Assembly: GCA_018398815.1 (NCBI GenBank)
Contig: CM031602.1
Span: 97,769,543 to 97,833,542, forward strand
Reading direction: 5' to 3'
Origin: Conus ventricosus
Taxonomy: Eukaryota > Mollusca > Gastropoda > Neogastropoda > Conidae
DNA: 64,000 nt
Both the position numbers and the translations under genes were made by a program. The notes under the pieces are model-generated. The model was not told where the DNA came from. It saw only the letters and a program-made list of their open reading frames with translations, and searched no databases. Positions 1 through 9,993 of the stretch are shown here, piece by piece. Every line of letters starts with the position of its first letter. Position 1 is the stretch's first letter.

Positions 1-90
1 CAATTGAATTCACACACACTAAACACAGACAGGCACACACACACACACATACACACACACATGCACGCACACGCATGCGCATGTGCGCAT
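1..90. repeat. CA-rich low-complexity tract
   Basis: The sequence is mostly imperfect CA dinucleotide with CG and TG interruptions. No gene is visible. It abuts a short LINE-like reading frame. Confidence 0.8.
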
Positions 91-269
91 GTTCTAAGCC
101 ATTATCTGGTGAACATATACTTTTCCATTGCCCCATTTTAAATGCTCTTTATTCGAAAGCAAACATTGAAATTTCGAAATCTAAACCGGTTCACGCTATT
201 TCTTTCAGTTCAGAAATTGTTGAGGTTGCAAAAATTATCTCTCAATCTGAAATTAGCATATTTTTATAA
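90..269 (+). pseudogene. LINE ORF2 C-terminal end (5'-truncated fragment)
   Basis: The frame that closes with TAA at 267-269 carries a Cys-x-Cys ... GEHILFHCP pattern followed by about 40 residues. This resembles the Cys/His cluster and tail that follow RNase H in I-type and Jockey-type LINE ORF2 proteins. The LINE at 16700-16881 has an analogous CIPC ... HVLLEC cluster and a similar short hydrophobic ending, although the two sequences are not close copies. No reverse transcriptase precedes it, so it is a truncated relic. The call rests on one short motif. Confidence 0.5.
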
Positions 270-283
270 TTATGATAGTGTAG

Positions 284-897
284 CAGGGCTTCTGCTGGGG
301 TGAAAATCTTTCTGGTCCCAGGGATCCCTTCATCAGATTTTTAAGGGGTCCCAGGCTAACATTAAGGGGTCCCTACACCATAATAAAAACAACAAAATAT
401 ACGTTAAAAAATTGCATCCCTGCACGCGCACTGCAATTGTCACAGACACATCGTCACAATAAAAACAACAAAATAAACATCAAAAATTGTATCCGTTCTC
501 AATCTTGCTCCTCTGCTACGCTTTTTCGACGATGATTTCGTTAACCACGCTTCGAGAGACATGTTGGAAACAAAGGCTTCGCTGAAATGCCTCTCTCCTG
601 CCGGGAAAATGAAAAGCGTCATCGTGACATCACATGGCTCAAAGTAGGAAAATTCGGTCAACTGAAAACGAGGCTGTGGCCTCAGCAGACGACAAAAGTG
701 ACCGACGTATGTTGTTAGGAGGCTGCCTTACTCGCTTTGTTACTGTTCAACTTGAAAAGGGAGGGGTTCGGTCACTTTATGTCTGACTTCACCAAAATTT
801 GAAGGGGTCCCTGGGGACCCTTTACACGGACACCCAGTGCGTCCCGTAGAGTTTTAATGCGTACTGTACGCAATTTTTTGCGTTTTCAGAAGCCCTG
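284..897. mobile_element. Non-autonomous hAT-like MITE (614 bp) with 6-bp target duplication
   Basis: The 11-bp terminal inverted repeats are CAGGGCTTCTG (284-294) and CAGAAGCCCTG (887-897). GTGTAG lies immediately outside both ends (278-283 and 898-903) as a direct duplication. Termini starting CAGGG are typical of hAT elements, which usually make 8-bp and sometimes 5- or 6-bp duplications. The interior holds no transposase, only AT-rich sequence and repeated GGGGTCCC motifs. The boundaries are seen directly; the superfamily is inferred from the terminal bases. Confidence 0.65.
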
Positions 898-989
898 GTG
901 TAGTTTATATTTAATTTTGTACTGTTCTTGACATTATTTCTTACCTTTTCCTCCCTCCTGTCCTCCTTCCCCCTCCCCCAAGCCCCCCC

Positions 990-990
<1 letters not shown>

Positions 991-1057
<67 letters not shown>
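991..1057. repeat. Poly-C homopolymer, 67 bp
   Basis: This is an uninterrupted run of C (G on the minus strand), preceded by C-rich sequence. Its exact length may be affected by sequencing error. Confidence 0.9.
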
Positions 1058-1107
1058 TGTAAAGTCTAATATCACCAATTGTGAACAGACTATAAATCAA
1101 CTACAAC

Positions 1108-1118
1108 AACAACAACGC

Positions 1119-1186
<68 letters not shown>

Positions 1187-1238
1187 TCTTTTGCAGTCAT
1201 GCACACACTCGCACACACACACAGACACACACACACAT

Positions 1239-1303
<65 letters not shown>
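1108..1303. repeat. CA microsatellite pair
   Basis: There are two long (CA)n runs separated by a short unique stretch around 1184-1200. Open frames here are only repeats of CV or HT. Confidence 0.95.
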
Positions 1304-1304
<1 letters not shown>

Positions 1305-1646
1305 ATTCACTGACTCATTTACTTAACGCACCTGAAAGAGAGTTCATCATAAAGTGGTGGGAAGGATGCTGGTGGAGTCTGTGTCTCTCGGTCCAAAGTA
1401 AAGATTAACACAGGTTCAGTTTGTCTCTCCACAACCCAGCCTGGGATCCATGCCCTCAGCTTGACTTCATTGATGTTGACCCTTTTCAAACTGATATTTT
1501 ACAGCTGTGGCGGTGACTGTGCTTCCTATGGGTGACATTGTTTGAAGTGTTACATTCTTCAGCATAGAGCATGTTGATGTAAGTGCATGCGTGCACTCTT
1601 GGCGTGTATGTCCATGCATACATAATGTATGTGTACTCATTCACAG

Positions 1647-1758
1647 GTTCACAGATTCGGATATTCACATTGTTCAACAGTGTTTCAAATACACAGCGAC
1701 AGTCCTCACCAGCACTTTAGCTTTCCAGACTGAACGCAAGCTGAAAAATCAGACTCAG
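1647..1758 (+). CDS. PDE2A: PDE2 exon: end of GAF-A and start of linker LH1
   Basis: The acceptor is CATTCACAG before 1647 and the donor is CAG|GTAAAG at 1759. The first base completes a split codon, then 37 codons follow, ending in phase 0. It reads [12 protein letters not shown], continues through [10 protein letters not shown] and ends KLKNQTQ. This matches the last helix of PDE2 GAF-A and the start of the helix joining GAF-A to GAF-B. The final Glu of the family NKFDE motif is Ile here (F-TDS-D-I). GAF-A of PDE2 is known mainly as a dimerisation domain, so loss there is tolerable. The preceding exon is not in the window. Confidence 0.92.
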
Positions 1759-1874
1759 GTAAAGTTTACAGGCCTTTTGTTTCATTTTGCTTTGTTTTCG
1801 TTTGGTTTGTTTTTTGGGGGAAAGGGTCCATGGAGAAAGGTTGAAGTGTGTGTAGAGTTAGAAAGGGCAGTGTT

Positions 1875-1875
<1 letters not shown>

Positions 1876-1919
<44 letters not shown>
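1876..1919. repeat. TG microsatellite
   Basis: A (TG)n run of about 44 bp lies downstream of the first recognised exon. Confidence 0.9.
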
Positions 1920-1921
<2 letters not shown>

Positions 1922-1974
1922 TTCATGTTTGATGTCAAGGGTTTCCGGTTTCCGGTGGTGACTATGTCTGTGCT

Positions 1975-2515
1975 GAAATCAGAAGATTGAGCCATGACAC
2001 AGTGTAGTGACTGACACTGTACTGAAATCACAACATTGAGCCATGACACAAGTGTAGTGACTGACACTGTCTGTAATGAAATCAGAAGATTGAGCCATGA
2101 CACAAGTGTAGTGACTGACATGGTCTTTAATGAAATCACAACATTGAGCCGTGACACAGTGTAGTGACTGACACGGTCTGTAGTGAAATCACAACATTGA
2201 GCCGTGACACAGTGTAGTGAATGACATGGTCTGTAATGAAATCACAACATTGAGCCATGACACAGTGTAGTGACTGACATGGTCTGTAGTGAAATCACAA
2301 CATTGAGCCATGACACAAGTGTAGTGACTGACATGGTCTTTAATGAAATCACAACATTGAGCCGTGACACAGTGTAGTGACTGACACGGTCTGTAGTGAA
2401 ATCACAACATTGAGCCATGACACAGTGTAGTGAATGACATGGTCTGTAATGAAATCACAACATTGAGCCATGACACAGTGTAGTGAGTGACACGGTCAGT
2501 ATCCTGTGCTGAAAT
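1975..2515. repeat. Minisatellite, ~53-bp unit, about 10 copies
   Basis: Units begin GAAATCACAACATTGAGCC and end with TGACATGGTCTGTAAT-type sequence. Copies differ by a few substitutions and by one-base length changes (ACACAGTG versus ACACAAGTG). The array is intronic and has no coding signal. Confidence 0.9.
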
Positions 2516-2762
2516 GGTAGCAGTCCACAGTTGGGGGTTCCAGACACATTGCCCAGACAAGCCTGGTGATTGGCTGCAGGGTTGTTGATGCCCAAGTGCT
2601 TATCACATCAGAACCAAAGTCTGTGTGTCCCCCATCATTTCCACAGTCAAACCTTGTGTGACTAGATCACCGCTTGTGGACAGTTTTCTTTCTGTTCAAC
2701 TTGGGGCCCAAAGATGGGGCAAGGGGTGAAGGCCAAGCTGTGCTGATGCTTGTGTGTGTGGC

Positions 2763-2990
2763 GTGTTGATCCGTGAGTTCCTGTCAGATTCAGTGTTGTT
2801 CCTGTGGCCCTTTGCTGCAGTTGATTGCAGTCAGTATGGTGTTGATCCGTGAGTTCCTGTCAGATTCAGTGTTGTTCCTGTGGCCCTTTGCTGCAGTTGA
2901 TTGCAGTCAGTATGGTGTTGATCCGTGAGTTCCTGTCAGATTCAGTGTTGTTCCTGTGGCCCTTTGCTGCAGTTGATTGCAGTCAGTATG
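2763..2990. repeat. 76-bp tandem repeat, 3 copies
   Basis: Three near-identical copies at 2763, 2839 and 2915 start GTGTTGATCCGTGAGTTCC and end GATTGCAGTCAGTATG. The near identity points to recent duplication. Confidence 0.92.
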
Positions 2991-3019
2991 GTGTACAGGA
3001 TGTCGCGGCTGATTGGTGA

Positions 3020-4000
3020 AAGGTGTTAGGTGTGTGTGTGTGATTTGTGGCTGTTTGCTGAAAGGTGTTAGGTGTGTGTGTGTGATTTGTGGCTGTTTGC
3101 TGGACGTGATTTGTGGCTGTTTGCTGGATGTGATTTGTGGCTGTTTGCTGGATGTGATTTGTGGCTGTTTGCTGGATGTGATTTGTGGCTGTTTGCTGGA
3201 CATGATTTGTGGCTGTTTGCTGGACGTGATTTGTGGCTGTTTGCTGGACGTGATTTGTGGCTGTTTGCTGGACGTGATTTGTGGCTGTTTGCTGGACGTG
3301 ATTTGTGGCTGTTTGCTGGACATGATTTGTGGCTGTTTACTGGATGTGATTTGTGGCTGTTTGCTGGACATGATTTGTGGCTGTTTGCTGGACGTGATTT
3401 GTGGCTGTTTGCTGGACGTGATTTGTGGCTGTTTGCTGGATGTGATTTGTGGCTGTTTGCTGGACGTGATTTGTGGCTGTTTGCTGGACATGATTTGTGG
3501 CTGTTTGCTGGACGTGATTTGTGGCTGTTTGCTGGATGTGATTTGTGGCTGTTTGCTGGATGTGATTTGTGGCTGTTTGCTGGACGTGATTTGTGGCTGT
3601 TTGCTGGCCGTGATTTGTGGCTGTTTGCTGGACGTGATTTGTGGCTGTTTGCTGGACGTGATTTGTGGCTGTTTGCTGGACGTGATTTGTGGCTGTATGC
3701 TGGACGTGATTTGTGGCTGTATGCTGGACGTGATTTGTGGCTGTTTGCTGGATGTGATTTGTGGCTGTTTGCTGGATGTGATTTGTGGCTGTTTGCTGGA
3801 CGTGATTTGTGGCTGTTTGCTGGATGTGATTTGTGGCTGTTTGCTGGATGTGATTTGTGGCTGTTTGCTGGACGTGATTTGTGGCTGTTTGCTTGCTGGA
3901 TGTGATTTGTGGCTGTTTGCTGGACGTGATTTGTGGCTGTTTGCTGAATGTGATTTGTGGCTGTTTGCTGGATGTGATTTGTGGCTGTTTGCTGAAGTCA
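3020..4000. repeat. 24-bp minisatellite, about 40 copies
   Basis: The unit is GATTTGTGGCTGTTTGCTGG plus ACGT, with the ACGT part varying (GATGT, GACAT, GACGT). The unit is divisible by 3 and lacks stops in several frames, so it opens long spurious frames on both strands, such as repeats of DLWLFAGR and VICGCLLD. It sits inside the intron before the exon at 4585. I see no evidence that it is translated. Confidence 0.95.
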
Positions 4001-4139
4001 CTGGCTATACATGACTTACGGCTGTTTGCTGAAGTTGCAAGTTGTACAAGTCTGTTGTTCATGACTGTTTGTTAGGTTGCTCATGACTTGTGGATGTTTG
4101 CTGGAGTTAATAATAATTTGTCATGACTCATGGTGGTTT

Positions 4140-4295
4140 GTTGATGTTGTCAGTTGAATATGACTTGCTGGCTGTTTGCTAGTTAGTTGAATATGACTTA
4201 CTGGCTGTTTGCTGGTTAGTTGAATATGACTTACTGGCTGTTTGCTGGTTAGTTGAATATGACTTACTGGATGTTTGCTGGTTAGTTGTTCATGA
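4140..4295. repeat. Degenerate 33-bp tandem repeat, about 4 copies
   Basis: The units read GAATATGACTTACTGGCTG followed by TTTGCTGGTTAGTT. They share TGGCTGTTTGCTG with the 24-bp array just upstream and probably derive from the same sequence. Confidence 0.8.
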
Positions 4296-4584
4296 CTTTT
4301 GGCTGGATGTCTAGTGATGTGTTTCAACACCCAAGACTGCTATGATTGATTGCATTGTGTGCTGTTTCTGACTGTTGTGATTGATGAACGTGTGTTTTTT
4401 GGTTTATCTTGGCTGTTGGCTGAAATTGTTTGTTGTATGTTGTTTGCTGTAGCACTTTATTGTTGTTGCAGTTTGCTGCAGTTGTTTATTATTGTTGCCG
4501 TTTAGTGAAGTTGTTGGGGCTTTTCGCTGAAGTTGTTGTATGGGACTGTTGTGGTTGTTTGCTAAATTTGTTTTCCTTTTGCAG

Positions 4585-4624
4585 GCTTTGTTGCATGTGG
4601 CCAAGCAGTTGTTCACAAGACTAG
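4585..4624 (+). CDS. PDE2A: PDE2 exon: start of GAF-B
   Basis: The acceptor is CCTTTTGCAG and the donor is CTAG|GTGAGT at 4625. The exon encodes ALLHVAKQLFTRL plus the first base of an Asp codon, so it starts in phase 0 and ends in phase 1. It matches the opening helix of PDE2 GAF-B. Reading past the donor stays open to a stop at 4857, and another frame is open from 4757 to about 5700 with protein-like composition (see findings). Confidence 0.88.
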
Positions 4625-5710
4625 GTGAGTGTGTCCGTGAGAGCACCGAGACCAAAGGCTTGTCTCCCTTCTTGTTTGCTGTCAACCGCTATGTGTCCAA
4701 CTTCCTTGTCAGGCACGATGAAAATGATGATTTATCCAGTGCACGTGTGAATTTAGATGACAAGAGAAAAAGAACCAATAGAAGAGAATGTGAGGTTCTT
4801 GAAGATCAAAACAGCATCAAGTCTTGCGGTGTGGACAACGGTGAATGTTTCCGATGAGGATCATTCCCAGCATGAGCTGACCAAAAAGATGAAGGAAAAC
4901 CGGAAGAGAGGATATTCTGTGTCCATTTTTCGCATGTATGATCCCACGTCAGTGGAGGCTGAGTCTTGTAGATCACATCTTGGAGCAGGGGATGATCAAG
5001 ACATTGCTGCTTGCCATTCACATTTGTTGCCAACTAAATTTGCCTGGCAGTCCCCATTTGAGGTGTGCAACTCCATATCCTCCTCCTCAAGGGTGGACTT
5101 ACGCAGGCAGGCGTTTGATCTAGACACCAACATAGATTCTACTATTTCAATACATCAGTCAGTGTCTGAGCTGACGAACAGATCTTGGAACAAAGAGAGT
5201 CATCCTGGGTCAGAGGCAAGGGGTCAGTATGGTAGTAAACTTACAACAAGTACAAAGCCGTCCAGTGCTTCAGTTATCAAGTCTGTCAGAGTGATGGTCC
5301 CTGTTGACAAAGGCGGTGAATCTCTGGGTACATTGTCGTATTGTGGTTCTCAGAAGCGTTTCTCTGGGGGACATCAGATTAGAAAAAAATCTGTTCGTCA
5401 GACCATTACCAGTATTCCTTTTAGACAAGTACGAAAGCTCTCACCGTCCCATTTTGCTCTTCCTGACGGCCATATTTCTCCTTCCATCGAGCGCTTACGC
5501 CACCTTGCCCCATGCGACGCAACCTACTCTGATGGGGATTTCTTGTGTATGATGAATCTCATTAATTTGGAGTGTTTCTTTTCCTTTTTGTTGTCTTTTG
5601 CAGTTTCATGTTCACATGTTTACCAGTGTATATGCTGGTATTTGGGGTTCAGACTTGGGTTGTGTCTGTTTTGGTTACGATTTTCAATTGGTTGTTTCAT
5701 TTCAAGGTAT
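4625..5710 (+). other. Coding-like open sequence in the intron after the GAF-B start exon
   Basis: The frame of the preceding exon stays open to 4857. The next frame is open from 4757 to 5890, and only its last part is CA microsatellite. Between 4757 and about 5700 the translation is mixed, charged and Ser/Thr-rich, with KKMKENRKRGYSVS near its start, and shows no repeat. One indel between 4757 and 4857 would join the two frames. A possible donor, CAAG|GTATGC, lies at 5705-5706. It could be an alternative or retained exon, a decayed retrogene or chance. I recognise no domain. Confidence 0.35.
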
Positions 5711-5715
5711 GCCTG

Positions 5716-5835
5716 CACACATGCACTCACACACATACACACGCACACACATGCACACACACATGCACACACGCATTCACACATGGACACGTGCTCGCAC
5801 ACACACACACGCGCATACACACTCGCGCGCACACA

Positions 5836-5872
<37 letters not shown>
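5716..5872. repeat. CA-rich microsatellite tract
   Basis: Imperfect (CA)n with ATG, CG and TC interruptions, ending in a pure (CA)n run. Confidence 0.9.
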
Positions 5873-5904
5873 TCAGTCACTCACTTTTAGCATATACATG
5901 ACTA

Positions 5905-6415
5905 TTGCATCTGCGCTCATCAGCTGTTGAACAGGAAAAATACTCAGAAGTTGTATTTTTCATTAAAGAAAATCCTGTTTTATCAGTTGTCTTCCAATTT
6001 TTGTGCATTTTGACATGACTGTATGCATCAGTTGATTGGTTGCTAATTTCATTCATGAGTTTTGTGTTTGCATGTTACAAATGGCCAGATATTTTAATTT
6101 TACAGAGTGAAGTGTCTGTGTTGACATGTTAGAAATGGTCAGAAGTTTTAATTTCCACAGAGCTTAGTTGCTGATTTTCAGTTTGTCCATTTGTAAATAT
6201 GATCACTCATGAGCTGCATTGGTGATGGCTACTTTTTCTGCTTGCTAAACAAACATGCAGGCCAGATGTGAGGGCTATAAACTCATGGTATATGTGTGCA
6301 TGTGTGTGGTGGTGAAGAGAGTTTATAGCCGGACAGGCTCAGCACTTACGGTGGGGAAGTACACTAATATACATCATGCTTTCCAAGACTAGTCTGACTG
6401 AGCAGTGGCTTACAG
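5905..6415. other. Intronic sequence, no gene recognised
   Basis: AT-rich sequence with short partial repeats around TGACATG/TTACAAATGG (6060-6150). I see no exon, RNA gene or mobile-element terminus. Confidence 0.6.
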
Positions 6416-6565
6416 TTAACACTATCCCTGCGTATGTGGGCAGCATGAGTTTTCCCCCTCCCGCACACAGCTGCTCACGCTAAAACCCCTGCCTACATAA
6501 TGATTTTGGCATTTTTGGAATTTATTTTACGTGTTATGTTTGGTCTGTGTTAACATCATGTATGG

Positions 6566-6647
6566 TATGTCTGAAAAGCAGCCCTGATATGGCCCTTTGC
6601 GGTCGGCTGGGCTATAAGCAACATTATCTTATCTTATGTCTGAAAAG
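6566..6647 (+). mobile_element. 56-bp LINE 3' end with perfect 13-bp target-site duplication
   Basis: TATGTCTGAAAAG occurs at 6566-6578 and 6635-6647. The 56 bp between (6579-6634) match the 3' end of the LINE at 9647-17090, including CCCTTTGCGGTCGGCTGGGC and the TTATCTTATCTTAT tail. This is an extremely 5'-truncated retrotransposition product of the same family. Both duplications and the homologous tail can be read directly. Confidence 0.9.
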
Positions 6648-6972
6648 AAGAAATCAGGGATTTTTAGATTAATGCACTTTCAGAACTCTAAGAGATCCTG
6701 CGTTGAGACAACTTACAGAGAAATAAAGTAACCAAAACACACAGAAATAAAAACAAGTGCAGAGTTTGATGATTAATGTTTAGTAATGTCATGAAGGCAA
6801 ATTGATACAAAAAAGTACTCACCTAATACACTTATGGTTATGGTGCTTTTCGCTATCAGTTATTATCCATTCTTAAACAATTTCACAGAATTTATGCTAC
6901 AGAGATTTTGCGAGTCAGTCGCCTGTGTGTGTGTGTGTTACTGAATCAGTCAGATCGGTTATTTTCACTTTT

Positions 6973-7119
6973 TTAATCAAGTACATCTTCAAATAGACGT
7001 TCCTCATCTTCCCTATCATCTCCACTGTCGATCAGCTCTCCTTTGTTATCAGAACTGCATTGAATACATTCTTCAATAACTTGTTCTAAAGAAATGACTT
7101 TCCGGCACCGAGCTGCCAT
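6973..7119 (-). pseudogene. PiggyBac-like transposase N-terminus (48 residues), possible
   Basis: The minus-strand ATG at 7119-7117 opens MAARCRKVISLEQVIEE followed by an acidic SGDDREDEER stretch, and TAA follows at 6975-6973. Acidic, DSGDE-type N-termini are characteristic of piggyBac transposases, and two other piggyBac relics lie in this window. TTAA tetranucleotides occur at 6416-6419 and 7460-7463, but the sequences beside them match only weakly as inverted repeats. No catalytic domain follows. It could also be an unrelated short frame. Confidence 0.35.
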
Positions 7120-7682
7120 TTTGACTAGCAGACAAAAGGCTTGAGCCAGAAATGTGGTCAGAAAAAAGTCGTAAAAAACCCAGTGAGGGGTTCTTCGTTT
7201 CAGCCTCAGATAGCGAAGGTGAACTTTGCTTGAACTTAAGAACTAGGGCATGTCAGGCTGCCAGGAACCCTCTACTAAGTGCAGGAGTTATTTCTCTTAG
7301 ACCATTAGAGTTTGAATACTAGAATTTTTTAAAATAAGAACGCATGGACGTGTGCGCGCAGTAGGCAATGGAGCTCTCAGTCAGCACATGGCACCGTGCG
7401 TGCCGTAGGCAGCAGAGCTATGAGCAATGCACAGAGCCGCGCGTGCCATAGGCTAAAAGTTAACAGCAGTGCAAATCACTGTGGTGGACCTGGCTTTGGG
7501 TTGCTTCTCAGTTGGGGGGTCACTGTTTGTGTGGTATGTAATAATGTAATGTGGGAACCACAGTAATGTGTGGCTAGGAGGGAGGAAGGTGTGTGAGGAT
7601 GCTAGTATGCTGTTGATTATGAAGAAAATGTACTCCTCCGTGGTGCTGGAGTCCTGGCTGATACGGTATCTTTGCCTTCCAG

Positions 7683-7746
7683 ATGACCTGACCAAGTTGT
7701 TGCGAGAGATCATGCAGGAAGCAAGGAACCTGACAGATTCCGAAAG
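7683..7746 (+). CDS. PDE2A: PDE2 exon: GAF-B first helix
   Basis: The acceptor is TTTGCCTTCCAG and the donor is AAAG|GTAAGG at 7747. Two bases complete the Asp codon begun at 4624; then DLTKLLREIMQEARNLTDSE is read, and AG begins an Arg codon. This corresponds to the GAF-B helix containing the family's EARNL motif. Phases match the exons on both sides. Confidence 0.92.
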
Positions 7747-7962
7747 GTAAGGAAGATTGTTCCCTGTGCTGTCCCTGAGATGGGAGGAAGACAGATGTGG
7801 GAGTGGGAGGGGGGAAGACACAGGAAGGTTTGTTATTCTCCAGTTTAAGTTACACCACGTTCATCTTATCTGCATATATTTCATTTATTCAAGTATTCAT
7901 GGGTGCCCCACAAGGACGTGAACTGTCTCTTGTCCTCTTCCTTGTCTTGGCTGCTGACTGCT

Positions 7963-8748
7963 GAACAAGGGAGGCCAGCAGCATGCAGATCAAACAAGGG
8001 AGGCCAGCAACATGCAGATCAAACAAGGGAGGCCAGCAACATGCAGATCAAACAAGGGAGGCCAGCAGCATGCAGATCAAACAAGGGAGGCCAGCAGCAT
8101 GCAGCTCAAACAAGGGAGGCCAGCAACATGCAGATCAAACAAGGGAGGCCAGCAACATGCAGATCAAACAAGGGAGGCCAGCAGCATGCAGCTCAAACAA
8201 GGGAGGCCAGCAACATGCAGCTCAAACAAGGGAGGCCAGCAACATGCAGATCAAACAAGGGAGGCCAGCAACATGCAGATCAAACAAGGGAGGCCAGCAA
8301 CATGCAGATCAAACAAGGAGGCCAGCAACATGCAGATCAAACAAGGGAGGCCAGCAGCATGCAGCTCAAACAAGGGAGGCCAGCAACATGCAGCTCAAAC
8401 AAGGGAGGCCAGCAACATGCAGATCAAACAAGGGAGGCCAGCAACATGCAGATCAAACAAGGGAGGCCAGCAACATGCAGATCAAACAAGGGAGGCCAGC
8501 AACATGCAGATCAAACAAGGGAGGCCAGCAACATGCAGATCAAACAAGGGAGGCCAGCAGCATGCAGCTCAAACAAGGGAGGCCAGCAACATGCAGCTCA
8601 AACAAGGGAGGCCAGCAACATGCAGATCAAACAAGGGAGGCCAGCAGCATGCAGCTCAAACAAGGGAGGCCAGCAACATGCAGATCAAACAAGGGAGGCC
8701 AGCAGCATGCAGCTCAAACAAGGGAGGCCAGCAACATGCAGCTCAAAC
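7963..8748. repeat. 29-bp minisatellite, 27 copies
   Basis: The unit is AACAAGGGAGGCCAGCAACA followed by TGCAGATCA, with variants GCAGC/GCAAC and GATC/GCTC. Because 29 is not a multiple of 3, each + frame cycles through all phases and all three frames stay open with the same 29-residue period. One copy near 8310 lacks a G. The array is intronic and has no coding support. Confidence 0.95.
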
Positions 8749-8769
8749 TTGCAAAGACATGTGGCTTTC

Positions 8770-9633
8770 AGGACTGATGCAGAACACTGACAAAATCACA
8801 TATCAAGAAACAGTCTGGGAACTGCTGGACTCGTGCATCAGAAATTTGTTTTAGAGCTCTAGGTTACCAAAACAGATGAGATGGCATTGATTTCCACCAG
8901 AAGCCAAACAACATCCACTCACTTGCCATCAGTGATGAGGGAGTGGGTGTTGCGCACACATCGAAGTATCTCATCGATGACACTCTGGATGGACCCCCGA
9001 CAAGGATACCTGCAGCAAAAAATCGGTAAGTATTTTTTTCCCTTTGGAAGTTTGGACAGTTCAGGGTCAACAGCACCACCCTGAACACATCTTACCTGAC
9101 CAAGATCCAGCCCATCCTCCTCTACAACCAACTGTGCTTCTCCAGCTCTCTGAAGAAAGCTGACAAGGATCATGACTTCCACAGCTGAAGTCGATGACCA
9201 GGATGGGACTCCCCAATGGCTGAAATCCACAGCAAGGTGAGCTTGAGGAAAGCCAAGGCCATTCCTGGGACTCTAGGCATCCACTGCTCCCGGCCCTGTC
9301 AGACTGCACCTCAACTCGGGCTGTGTACTGTTCATGAGGTCCAGGACAACCAGCTTCAGGGACTTGTTCTCACACCACCCATCAAAACTTTCACTGAGCA
9401 CATAGGGGAGAAGCTTAGAGGAGCAGAACGGTTGGACTAACCTGGAGCTGGTCACAGCTGATCGATGACCAGCACGACCATTTCCTGTGTAACCCCCACC
9501 ACCCGAAAAGTCAGTGCGTGTGAGTTATCCCGAGTTCACCTGAACAAGGACGAACAATGTTCTCACTCAATAATTCAACTAAAAAAGAGATTTTGAAGTT
9601 TTACTATATTTTATTTCCTTTTATTACTTCTTT
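8770..9633. other. Intronic sequence, no gene recognised
   Basis: Several short frames exist on both strands, none longer than about 100 residues and none with a motif I recognise. Positions 8860-9470 have a higher GC content than the surroundings and may be an old mobile-element fragment, but I cannot assign it. Confidence 0.5.
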
Positions 9634-9646
9634 CTTTTTAGCACAA

Positions 9647-9993
9647 CCCTCCGGGGGTTGCGACCTTGTCGTGGTCGGAGGGCTTGCGCGGTCCAGTGAT
9701 CCCTTAGGCTTTGCTGGCAGGGGCATCAATACTTGGAGGTAGGCTGGTTTTTTCAAACTGCTTCTAGGTCCGAGAAGCCAAGATGCTGTCTGGTCTAAGC
9801 GTAACGTGGTAAGGAGTTGATGCCCCTGGTAGGGCTTCCCATGTCAGATAGGCTAAGGGTGAGGATCCTGACTAAGAGTAAACCGCCTTTCTCCTTTTCT
9901 TGTTTTCTGCCTTTCTTGTTTGGCCCTTTTCTATCTTCGTCTCCCCTTCAAGTCTTCTTTTCCACACTCCTTTTCTCTCTGTGGTCTCCTTAA
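9647..9993 (+). other. LINE 5' leader with a stable terminal hairpin
   Basis: The first ~40 bp fold on paper: CCCTC pairs with GAGGG, and CGACC pairs with GGTCG around a TTGTCGT loop. Such 5' structures in LINEs can hold internal promoter or ribozyme activity; here that is only a possibility. The leader resumes after the piggyBac insertion at about 11464. Confidence 0.5.

Noticed and set aside
2907..4062. Long repetitive ORFs on both strands in the 24-bp array
   Set aside because: Periodicity alone explains them; they have no non-repeat domain and no start context.
7963..8748. CRISPR-like array of short direct repeats
   Set aside because: Units are contiguous with no unique spacers and lie in an animal intron. 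The same applies to the arrays at 22090 and 36492.
8864..9455. Protein-coding gene between the 29-bp array and the LINE
   Set aside because: Several overlapping 60-100-residue frames exist on both strands, but none has a recognisable motif or splice structure that fits the neighbouring gene.
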